Shown here piece by piece: positions 27,908-36,569 of a DNA stretch of 38,907 nt (positions are counted from its first letter, which is position 1; each line of letters opens with the position of its first letter). The translations under genes and the position numbers were made by a program. The stretch comes from Hennigella sp045598825 (lineage in GTDB: Bacteria > Bacillota_I > Bacilli_A > Mycoplasmatales > Mycoplasmoidaceae). The stretch covers positions 1-38,907 of the forward strand of contig JAZRUX010000016.1 of assembly GCA_045598825.1 (NCBI GenBank), given 5' to 3'. The notes below the pieces were generated by a model. That model saw only the letters and a program-made list of their open reading frames with translations. It searched no databases and was not told the DNA's origin.

Positions 27908-28789
27908 TTATCTACTTTTATTTTTTGAGATGTATCTATTTGTATAAACCCATTCACTTATACCTAATTTCTTTGCTTTTCTAATATTAATAATTTTTAA
28001 AACTAATACGGCTGTATTAATAAAGATTCCGCTACATATTAATGATGCTAATACAGTTAAAACTCCATTACTAAAAGCTAAACAAAGATTGTATGATCAA
28101 CAAATAAGACAAGACAGTGGAAGGAAAATGGCTCACCCTAATGAAATACCACTTGTATCCTTTGTTTTCATACTTTTAATAAATTGTGGTCAACTTACAG
28201 ATTCAAAGAATATAGCTGCAGCTATATTAAAAGCTAGTGTTGCATATTGCAATTTTTCAGCTAATGTTTGGTCTGACTTAGGAATTCCAATTAAATAAGT
28301 AATTAGAATAACTAATAACATAATAACTATACCAACTAAGGCAAATATAAATAAAGGCCAATACTTTTTGAATCAACTATACTTTTTTTGTTTATCAAAT
28401 ATTATTTTTGAATATTGTAATTCACTAATATTTAATTTTTTGCAAATACAAATATTTCTTATTTTGAAATATAAAATGGAACCAACAAAAAACAAATTCA
28501 TAAAATTACCTAATATTGCCGGAATCAATGCTGCAATATGTAATGCTAAATTACAACCTTCGGGGATAGATAAAATATCTGCAGCATAATTTAGCAATGC
28601 CCATGTTACTCATAGGACTGATGCAAACAAAAACAAAATATATGTTGTTAGTGAAGTTCCACTCGTGTTTTTAGTTTTAAAAATAGAAACCAACTGTGGA
28701 AACTCAATTGCAATAGACATAACAATGGATATGTTGCCAAATACTAATGATAGAATGTCAGAGACAATTACATCAAATCCTGCAGTCAT
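27908..28789 (-). CDS. double-unit PQ-loop membrane protein (3-1-3 layout)
   Basis: 293 residues. PQ motifs are at 31-32 (EFPQLVSIFKTKNTSGTSL) and 201-202 (SWPQFIKSMKTKDTSGISL). Each unit has three helices and ends in an amphipathic tail (KKLNISELQYSK; KKLGISEWVYTNRY). A single linker helix (about 144-168, WPLFIFALVGIVIMLLVILI) separates them, so both units face the same way, as in SWEET and other 7-helix PQ-loop proteins. Seven or so Trp codons are TGA. Its stop lies 8 bases before the next gene's -10 box. The ATG is 7 bases after TATAAT with no SD. The transported molecule (sugar, amino acid, lipid) cannot be told. Confidence 0.82.
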
Positions 28790-28796
28790 ATCCCTA

Positions 28797-28802
28797 ATTA
28801 TA
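28797..28802 (-). promoter_or_regulatory. -10 box seven bases from the start codon
   Basis: TATAAT-TAGGGAT-ATG on the minus strand. It implies a leaderless mRNA for the gene at 27908-28789. Confidence 0.55.
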
Positions 28803-28810
28803 TATTTGTC

Positions 28811-29383
28811 TTAATTCAACTTAGTAAATATTGATTTAAAAGATGTTCATAACTGTTGATTGTCCAAAAAGCGCTGTTGCTGTACCATTTGTAAGAACAT
28901 GTTTTTTAATCCACCACAAATAACAGTAGATATAAAATCAATATAGTATTGATTCTTATCAACCAATAATTTCACCTCGTCTTTAACTAATTGTTGAATG
29001 AGGTTGAACATTAAATCAATGTATGAATTATTCTTACCGCCTTCTTTGCTTTGTTTTATTGCTGAATATAACAACACTTTATTTTTTTGAACAAAGTTAT
29101 TTAGTGACACCAACAAATAATACATTAAATGTTTTACATTTATTGGTTTCAATTTTCTTGGAATCGGTAATGTTCCTTCTAATTGTTTTCTTATGGCATA
29201 TACCAAAAGTTGTTGTTTATTACCAAAGTGGTGATAATATGTCATTGGTGTAATATCTGCCTCGTGACATATATTTAATACCTTAGTTTTCTTTTCATTT
29301 TTGATTAAGTTTAAGATTGCGCCTGTTAATGCTAATCTTGTCTTGATGATTCGTTCGTCAAGATCTTCATATGTATATTTCAT
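28811..29383 (-). CDS. TetR/AcrR-type transcription regulator
   Basis: 190 residues. The N-terminal helix-turn-helix (about 15-60) reads KTRLALTGAILNLIKNEKKT and then NICHEADITPMTYYHHFGNKQQLL, split here as NICHEADITPMT and YYHHFGNKQQLL, the TetR recognition helix. The C-terminal ligand domain is divergent and ends TSFKSIFTKLN after a TGA Trp. It has a clear SD (AAGGAG) and its own -10 (29404-29409), unlike the PQ-loop genes around it. Its place inside the PQ-loop cluster suggests that it controls those genes. No operator palindrome is obvious next to it. Confidence 0.85.
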
Positions 29384-29403
29384 ATAATTCTCCTTTTTGG
29401 TGA

Positions 29404-29409
29404 ATTATA
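29404..29409 (-). promoter_or_regulatory. -10 box of the TetR-type gene
   Basis: TATAAT on the minus strand, 20 bases before the ATG, with AAGGAG between. Confidence 0.5.
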
Positions 29410-29436
29410 GTAGTGAAGTAAAAAGTTTTAAGGAAT

Positions 29437-29468
29437 AAAAAAAACACGCTTTTTTAAGCGTGATTTTT
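29437..29468 (-). terminator. terminator of the single-unit PQ-loop pair
   Basis: CACGCTT / AAGCGTG around TTTT (read on plus); on the minus strand it is followed by a run of eight T. The gene's TAA is inside the hairpin. Confidence 0.8.
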
Positions 29469-29888
29469 GTTCTTTTTTTCTTTTTTTGTTGTGTATGCTT
29501 TAGGTTTTAAATACTTCAAATAATACTCAGATTCGGACATACCTTTTTTCTTAGCTGCTATAACATGCTTTAACTTTAAGATCATTACCGCGTATGCTGA
29601 TATTAATCCATTGATAACAGCTGGCAATAATAAACCTCATATAAACATTCCATTATTTAAACCAATAAAGAAGAAAATCAAATCATAAATTGTGATTAAT
29701 GTGTTAGTAATTGGTAATATGATCGCAAAGAACATACTAAGAGAAGTTGTATTTTTTGTTTTTAAACACTTAACAAATTGTGATAAAGTCATAACAACAA
29801 AACACATGCAAGCGATAGTGGAAACGATAATTAGTCATCCACGTTCAGGATCGGTAATTTCACTAATAAATTGCTCTCATGGAGTCAT
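29454..29888 (-). CDS. single-unit PQ-loop (SemiSWEET-like) membrane protein
   Basis: 144 residues with three membrane helices. The loop reads LSQFVKCLKTKNTTSLSM, with Ser for the Pro of PQ. The C-terminal cytoplasmic tail is long and Lys-rich (KKKGMSESEYYLKYLKPKAY). It begins 1 base after the stop of the other single-unit gene. The two could form a heterodimer, the minimal transporter of this fold. Start MTPWEQF at 29888; AAGGGT upstream may serve as the SD. Confidence 0.75.
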
Positions 29889-29889
29889 A

Positions 29890-30294
29890 TTACTTACCCT
29901 TGCCTTTCTTTGCAGCCACTAACTTCTTAGCTAATTGAATTTCATTAATGTTATATTGCTTGCACAAATTTAGGTGACGTATTTTAATAATCAAAGCTAT
30001 TAAGTTAACTGTTAAGTTTAGTACATTAGTCAAAATGTTAGGGACTAAAGACAATATTGTTAATAACAATCTATCAGGAAAGTGATTGATTGTTACAATA
30101 GCGTTGCCAATGCCTCATGAAGCCATAAGGCCTGCACAAGTAATAAATGCAACATATGTAACTATTGACATTGATGATGTATTTTTAGTTTTAATAATTC
30201 TTATAAATTGTGGTAGTGCATATGAACAAACACAACCAAAAATTACTCAACCTAAAACTGCCGCACCTATTGCGAGAATCTGCTCTAATTCCAT
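29890..30294 (-). CDS. single-unit PQ-loop (SemiSWEET-like) membrane protein
   Basis: 134 residues. Three helices with a canonical PQ at 28-29 (ALPQFIRIIKTKNTSSMS) and the shared tail KQYNINEIQLAKKL. SemiSWEETs work as dimers that pass small solutes; the substrate is unknown. The ATG is 9 bases after TATAAT with no SD. It precedes its partner by one base and both end at the hairpin at 29437. Confidence 0.78.
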
Positions 30295-30303
30295 AGTATC
30301 ATA

Positions 30304-30309
30304 ATTATA
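30304..30309 (-). promoter_or_regulatory. -10 box nine bases from the start codon
   Basis: TATAAT-TATGATACT-ATG on the minus strand. The leader would be about 2-3 bases. Confidence 0.5.
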
Positions 30310-30313
30310 AATA

Positions 30314-30340
30314 AAAAAACACTCTTTATGAGTGTTTTTT
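30314..30340 (-). terminator. terminator of the PFOR gene
   Basis: AAAAAACACTC / GAGTGTTTTTT around a five-base loop, 14 bases after the PFOR stop, with a T-run on the minus strand. Confidence 0.85.
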
Positions 30341-30353
30341 AGATATTTATTAA

Positions 30354-33300
30354 CTATTTGTTTAATTCAACTAAGCCAGCAAGTTTTTCTTTTGCGTTTT
30401 CTTCAGAGCCTTTGAATAACTTCGCAGCTTGTTCTGGAGCCTTCTTAACAAGCGATGCATAACGAGCTTCACCTTTTAAGAATTCTGAATAACTTCCTGT
30501 TGGGTTTGGAGTTGAGTCAAGTGTAAATTTTTTAGCAGCAGTTGGGTTGTAACGGTATAGTTGTCAATAACCAGCATCAACGGCTTTCTTCATTTCCAAT
30601 TGAGAGTTAGACATGTTGAAACCATGGTTAATACATGGAGCGTAAGCAATAATCAATGAAACACCATTGTAAGCTTCAGCTTCAGTAATTGCCTTAATGA
30701 ATTGTTGTTGGTCTGCACCAAGCGCAACTTGAGCAACATATACATCTTTATATGTCATAGCAATGCCACCAAGGTCTTTCTTTCTTGTTGGTTTACCAGC
30801 AGCAGTAAATTTAGCAACTGATCCCATTGGAGATGCTTTCGATGCTTGACCACCAGTGTTAGAGTAAACTTCTGTATCAACAACTAAAATATTTACATTT
30901 TCACCAGAAGCCAATACATGGTCTAAACCACCAAAGCCAATATCATAAGCTCAACCATCACCACCAAAGATTCAAACTGATTTCTTAGAAATTTGATCTA
31001 AGTTAGTTAGGATCTTTTCCATACAGTGACAATCGTTATCACATAATGGACCTTGTGCTTTTGCAGCTTTTTCAAGAGCTGGAATGAATTGATCAACGTC
31101 ATCAGCATCTTTGTGAGCAATTATATCAGCAATTGCTTTCTTTAATTCAGCAGATGCTTTTTCATTAGCTGCGCAAGCTTCTAAGTGTTTAAATAGATCT
31201 TCACGACGATATCTTAATCCTAAAGCCATACCTAAACCAAATTCAGCATTATCTTCAAATAATGAGTTAGCTCAGCTTGGTCCACGGCCATCTTTATCAG
31301 AACAGTAAGGAACAGTTGGGAATGCACCACCATAAATTGATGAACATCCTGTTGCATTAGCAACAACCATCTTTTTACCAAACAATTGAGAGATTGTCTT
31401 GATATATGGAGTTTCACCACAACCAGCACAAGCTCCAGAGAATTCAAAGTATGGTTCTTCAAATTGAATACCTTTAACTGTTGTTTTAGCAAATGGAGTC
31501 TTAACAGATTTTAATGTTGTAAAGAAGTCCCAATTTGCTTTTTCAGCTTCAAGCATTTGGTTGATTGGTTTCATAACCAAGGCTTGTTTTTCTTTATTCT
31601 TGTTTGCTGGACAAACCTTAGCACAAGAACCACATCCTGTACAGTCAGCAGCAGAAACTTGAATTCTAAACTTAGCACCTTTAACACCCATCATATCAGC
31701 GGTTTTAAAGTTTGCCGGAACTTTAGCTAAGTCCTTAGCATCAATTGCTTTAGATCTAATTGCAGCATGAGGACAAACTAATGTACATTGACCACATTGT
31801 AAGCAGTTTTCTGGTTGTCATTGTGGAGCAGTGTTACCAATTGCTCTCTTTTCATATTGAGTTGTTCCAGTCGGAACAGCACCATCAGGTTTAAATGCAC
31901 TTACTGGAAGGGAATCACCATGGTGTTGATCAATAATTGCACAGAATTTCTTGTAGAAATCAGAAGTGTGAGATAAATCAAATGGTTCTGGATTTGTGTT
32001 CATATCAAATGCTTTAACATCAACTTCATGTAAGTCGTTTGTTGCAGCATCAATTGCTTTCATGTTAGCAGCAACCACAGCATCACCTTTACGAGAGTAA
32101 AGTTTGATAACTGAATCCTTCATTTGTTTTTCACAAGTTTCATAAGGAATAATGTTTGTAATCTTGAAGAAGCAAGATTGCATAATAACGTTAATACGGT
32201 TGCCTAATCCAGCTTCACCAGCAACTTTGTATGCATCAATTGTGTAAAGTTTAGCATTAAGTTTTTGAATCTTTTCTTTAAATGCTTTTGGCAAGTGTTT
32301 ACTAATTTCTTCAGCAGAATGGATTGAGTTAAGTAATACACAACCATTTTCTTTTAAACCTTCAAGAACATCATATTTGTTTACATATGTAAAGTTGTGA
32401 ACAGCAATGAAGTCAGCGTGTTGTAAGAAATATGGACTACGAATTACATTATCAGACATTCTTAAGTGAGAAATTGTTAATCCACCAGATTTCTTTGAGT
32501 CATATTCAAAGTAGCCTTGAATGTATTTGTTAGTATTTTGGCCAATAATCTTGATTGATGATTTGTTGGCTGAAATTGTACCATCAGATCCAAGACCTCA
32601 GAATTTACATTCATAGTAGTCATTGTTCAATTGAACTTCTTTATCTAATGCAGGTAGTGATAAATGAGTTATATCATCATTAATACCAACAGTAAATCTT
32701 GGAATTGGTTTATCACAAATCATGTTGTTGTAGATTTGGTAAACACATGTAGGAGTAAATTCTTTACCACCTAATCCAAAACGACCAGCTAATACTTTAA
32801 TATCAGTTCTATTCATTTGGTTTAGGGCCATTACTACGTCTAGGTATAATGGTTCACCATTTGATCCTGGTTCTTTTGTTCGATCAAGAACAGTTAGACG
32901 CTTAACACTCTTTGGTAAAGCTGCAACAAAAGCTTTAGAGTTGAAAGGACGATATAAGTGAACTTTTAGTACACCATATTTCTTTCCTTCTTTTGTTAAT
33001 GTGTCTAATGATTCATGAATTGTGTCAGCACCTGAACCCATTACAACAATAACATCTGTTGCATCTTGAGCGCCATGGTATTGGAATGGAGCATATTTTC
33101 TTCCTGTCAAGTCAGCTAATTGTTTCATAGCTTTTTCAACAGCAATATAAGCATCATCATAGTTTTTGTTATTTGCTTCTCTGTTTTGGAAGTATGTATC
33201 ACCATTTTCACATGGTCCCATTAGTTTAGGGTGATTTGGGTTGTGACCAGATTTCTTATATGCATTAACTTTGTCCATTGGAAGCATTTTCTTAATGACA

Positions 33301-33872
33301 TCATAAGAAATTTCTTCAATCTTATTAATTTCATGACTAGTTCTAAAACCATCAAAGAAATGCAAGAATGGAAGAGATGAATTTAGTGCAGCAATGTGTG
33401 CAACTAAAGCCATATCGTGGGCTTCTTGTACGTTATTTGAAGCTAACATACAGAAACCTGTTTGTCTTGTTGCCATAACATCTTGGTGGTCACCAAAGAT
33501 GTTAATAGCTTGAGCAGCTAGTGTTCTAGCTGATACATGGAAGACTACTGGTAAACATTCACCAGAAATCTTGTACATGTTAGGAATCATAAGTAATAAT
33601 CCTTGGCTAGCTGTATAAGTTGTTGTTAGTGCACCAACTGCAGCTGCTCCGTGAACTGCACCAGCAGCTCCGGCTTCAGATTGCATTTCGGTTACTTTTA
33701 CAGTATTACCAAAGACGTTCTTTTGTCCTTTTGCAGCTCATTCATCACACAATTCAGCCATTGGTGTTGAAGGAGTGATTGGAAAAATACAAGCTGTGTC
33801 GCTTAAGGCATAGCCAATCATGGCGGCAGCGGTATTTCCATCAACTGAAATATATTTTTTATTTGTTGACAT
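30354..33872 (-). CDS. nifJ: pyruvate:ferredoxin (flavodoxin) oxidoreductase
   Basis: 1172 residues, the normal length for single-chain PFOR. Pyruvate + CoA give acetyl-CoA + CO2 + reduced ferredoxin. Domains in order: pyruvate-binding (IFPITPSTPMAE; TYTASQGLLLMIPNMYKISG), CoA-binding domain, ferredoxin-like domain with CLQCGQCTLVCP (about 690) and CTGCGSCAKVCP (about 744), then the TPP domain with CAGCGETPY, GGDGWAYDIGFGG and DTEVYSNTGGQ. The last Cys of the cluster ligand set is in NATGCSSIYGG. The enzyme is oxygen-sensitive and typical of anaerobes. It is monocistronic, with its own terminator and a palindrome at its promoter. Several TGA codons are Trp. Confidence 0.97.
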
Positions 33873-33896
33873 ATAAACTTCTTTCGTTAATAAAAT

Positions 33897-33916
33897 GTAC
33901 ATCCCAAGGGATGCAC
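33897..33916 (-). promoter_or_regulatory. 5'-end hairpin of the PFOR mRNA
   Basis: On the minus strand GTGCATCCC / GGGATGTAC with one G-U pair, placed at the predicted transcription start. It may protect the 5' end of a long mRNA. The SD GAAGAAG lies further downstream, near the ATG. Confidence 0.45.
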
Positions 33917-33920
33917 ATAT

Positions 33921-33926
33921 ATTATA
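33921..33926 (-). promoter_or_regulatory. -10 box of the PFOR gene
   Basis: TATAAT on the minus strand, 49 bases from the ATG. The palindrome at 33936-33965 covers its -35 zone. Confidence 0.5.
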
Positions 33927-33935
33927 TAACTATTT

Positions 33936-33965
33936 CAATAATAAGTAAAAATTTACTTATTATTG
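33936..33965. promoter_or_regulatory. 30-base palindrome at the PFOR promoter
   Basis: Perfect 14-base arms CAATAATAAGTAAA / TTTACTTATTATTG around AA. It overlaps the last codons of the hydrogenase gene and sits over the -35 region of PFOR. It contains AAGTA-N6-TACTT, as in the rubrerythrin palindrome. No T-run follows on either strand, so it is more likely an operator than a terminator. Confidence 0.6.
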
Positions 33966-35794
33966 ACATCGTCTTTTTTAGTTTCTTCTCCCTCTGATGT
34001 TTTAAGAGGGGTCTCACCTGTAGAGAGCGGTTTAATTATGTGTTCGCCTTTTGTTGTGTCTTGTTGCTCTGGTTGAGATCTTTTAGCATCAAATTTAGCA
34101 GCTGATGGTTGAGCCTTTTCTTCTTTTTCTGGAAGGTTAGGTTGAACTGCTGGTTTAACTGGAGTAGGTGTAGGTTTGTCTACTGGTTTAACTGGAGCAG
34201 GTGTTAGCGCCGGTTGTGCTTTAATTGACTCTGGTGAAGAATACTTAAATGGTATAGATGAGAAAGAAGATTTTCAGTTCTTTTTAGATGAACGAGCTGT
34301 TGCTCTTTCTTGCTCTTTCTTTAAGTTTGTTAATAATGTTTCAGCATCATCATAGTGGGCTGTTTGTGTTTTGCTAATAGAGTCAGAAATTGTCTTGCTC
34401 TTTGATGCTCGAGCATGAGATTGAATATATGCTTTTCCAACGGCTGGGTTGTGGTTTAAACTTTCAGGTCCACAAATACATCCACCATCACAAGCCATAC
34501 CTTCAATAAAGTTTGCTTTGCTTGTTCCAAGTGATAAATTTTCAAGTGCCTTGATACACTCTCTCATGCCACTACAAGCTAGTGGGGATAGTTGGAAGTC
34601 TTTTATATTAAGTTCTTTTAGCGCTTGAACAACTGCATCAGTTAGACCACCTGATCGTGCATAATTACGTCCAAAGCATGAAGCGTTATCTAGAGGTATA
34701 CCAGTAAGTTTTTCAACTTCTATATCTCTTGCAGCAAACATGGCTCTTAATTCAACAAATGTTAAAACGTAATCAACATATGGTCTAACTTCTGGTTTAG
34801 ATCTTTCATCTTTTTTAGCAGTACATGGACCAATAAATACTGTTAATGCATCGGGATATTTTTCTTTAATTATTTTTCCAGTTTGAGCCATCGGACTTAA
34901 AGAGTGGCTAATTTTGTCTTTTAATTCTGGATAGAATTTTAAAATATAACCAACAAACGCTGGACAGCAAGAGCTTGTTAATAATTTCTTCTCAACTAAT
35001 TCTTTTGTTTCACCTATTGTAACAGCATCAGCACCAATTGCTGCTTCAACAACGTGCGTGAAACCAAGTTTCATGATTCCTTCAACAATTTGATTAACTG
35101 TTAAACCATTGAATTGTGCAGCAATAGATGGAGCAACAATAGCAAAGATTGGGCGTTTCTTTGTTGCTAAAATATTACTTCTAATGTGATCGATAACAAA
35201 AGTTACAAATGTTTTAGATGCAATAGCACCAAATGGACATTTTTGTGTACATGCACCACAGCTAATACATTTCGAATAATCAACCTTTGCTGATAAGTTT
35301 TCGTCCATAGTAATTGCACCAACCGGACAAGCTTTTTGACATGGTCGACGGAAGTTATAAATAGCACCGAATGGACAAGCTTTAGCACATAAACCACAGT
35401 TAACACATTTATCTTTATCAATGTGAGCACGGTGTTGTGCATCAATACTAATAGCATTCTTTGGACATGCTTGTTTACAAGCGTGACCAATACAGCTACG
35501 ACATGATTCTGTAACTGTATATCCACCCATTGGACATTGGTCACAAGCAATAGGAATAACGTCAATTATGTTGAAGTCATCTCATTCACCACCACGGGCG
35601 ATTTTGACTCTTTCAGCCATAATTGCTCTTTCCATATAAACGCAGCATCGATATGCAGGTTTACGGCCTGGTATTAAGATTTCAGGAATTTTAGATTCAA
35701 CTTCCTTAAAATTACCAGCATAACATGCTCTAGCAACTTCTCTTAATACGTCGAATTTAATTTTTTCGACATATGTCTCAAATTTTCATTCCAT
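33953..35794 (-). CDS. [FeFe] hydrogenase, group-B-like, with Pro-rich C-terminal tail
   Basis: 613 residues. The N-terminal part has PAYRCCVYMERAIMAERVK and IACDQCP, as in group B monomeric [FeFe] hydrogenases. [4Fe-4S] motifs CRSCIGHACKQACP, CVNCGLCAKACP and CISCGACTQKCP lie at about 98-195. H-cluster motifs are LTSSCCPAFVGY (Cys 276/277), IGPCTAKKDE (Cys 324) and FIEGMACDGGCICGP (Cys 435/439). These variants are those of group B rather than the TSCCPxW / MPCxxK / GGG pattern of group A. Residues about 507-613 form a Pro/Lys/Thr-rich tail (ALTPAPVKPVDKPTPTPVKP) with no hydrogenase homology. It would oxidise ferredoxin reduced by PFOR and make H2. The stop lies in the PFOR palindrome. Confidence 0.9.
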
Positions 35795-35817
35795 ATATAC
35801 TAAATATAAACTAATTT

Positions 35818-35823
35818 ATTATA
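35818..35823 (-). promoter_or_regulatory. -10 box of the hydrogenase gene
   Basis: TATAAT on the minus strand, 23 bases from the ATG. The leader has no clear SD. It lies between the pflA stop and the hydrogenase start. Confidence 0.45.
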
Positions 35824-35833
35824 CAAAAAAATA

Positions 35834-36568
35834 TTAATTATTGATATGATTAGATAAATATTCTTTTATTTCCTCAAATTCTTGGGTTGTTAGTAATTTT
35901 ATATCCTTAAAAGGATAGTCAATGCCTAGTTTACTATATTTATCCAATGCAAGATTATGATATGATAACAATTCATACTTTGTACAATGCTTTAAATTTT
36001 TGATAAATTTTGCTAATTCATCAAGATGACTATGGTCATCATTAATGGATTTAACAATAACTTGTCGAATCCAATATGGTTTACCTTTTTCTTCCAAAAA
36101 TTTAACAAATTCTACACCAGTTAAGTCTTTAAAACCAGTAATAAATTTGTGTAAATTTTTATCCATTGCTTTAATATCAATTATTCAAAGATTCACTAAA
36201 TCTAAAAGGTCTTCATAAACTTGCCTATTTTGCATAAAATTACAAGCAGAAGTATCAATTGCTAAATGGATGTTTTTCCTTTTACATTCTTGTGCTAAAA
36301 GCTTGATAAAATCAGCACTTAGCATCGGTTCACCACCAGAAATTGTAATACCACCACGTGAATAAAATGGCTTGTTTCTTTCATACAGAGCTATGATATC
36401 AGAAACTGTCATTTCTTTTGCTTGTGGTGATGTCAAATCTCAGCTTTCGGGATTGTGGCAATATTTGCAACGAAAACTACAACCTTGGACAAAGATTACT
36501 AATCTTACACCAGGTCCATCGACAGCTCCAAATGTTTCTACTTTAAAAACTTTGGCGGTTGTAGACAT
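35834..36568 (-). CDS. pflA: pyruvate formate-lyase activating enzyme (radical SAM)
   Basis: 244 residues. The radical-SAM cluster motif is CSFRCKYCHNPESW (CxxxCxxC). DGPGVRLVIFVQGC precedes it and GGITISGGEPML follows, both family signatures. It uses SAM to form the glycyl radical on PFL. The C-terminal part keeps ELLSYHNLALDKY (PflA SYH-N-x-G region). It starts 1 base after the pflB stop, so enzyme and activase are co-made. No terminator is seen after it. Oxygen-sensitive. Confidence 0.96.
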
Positions 36569-36569
36569 T

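Noticed and set aside
33936..33965. The PFOR-side palindrome as hydrogenase terminator
   Set aside because: No T-run follows the stem on either strand, and it sits over the -35 zone of PFOR, so an operator is more likely. A minor role in termination cannot be excluded.
33779..33997. Plus-strand 72-codon frame at the start of PFOR
   Set aside because: It is antisense to well-supported PFOR codons and to the promoter palindrome, with no SD and no family resemblance.
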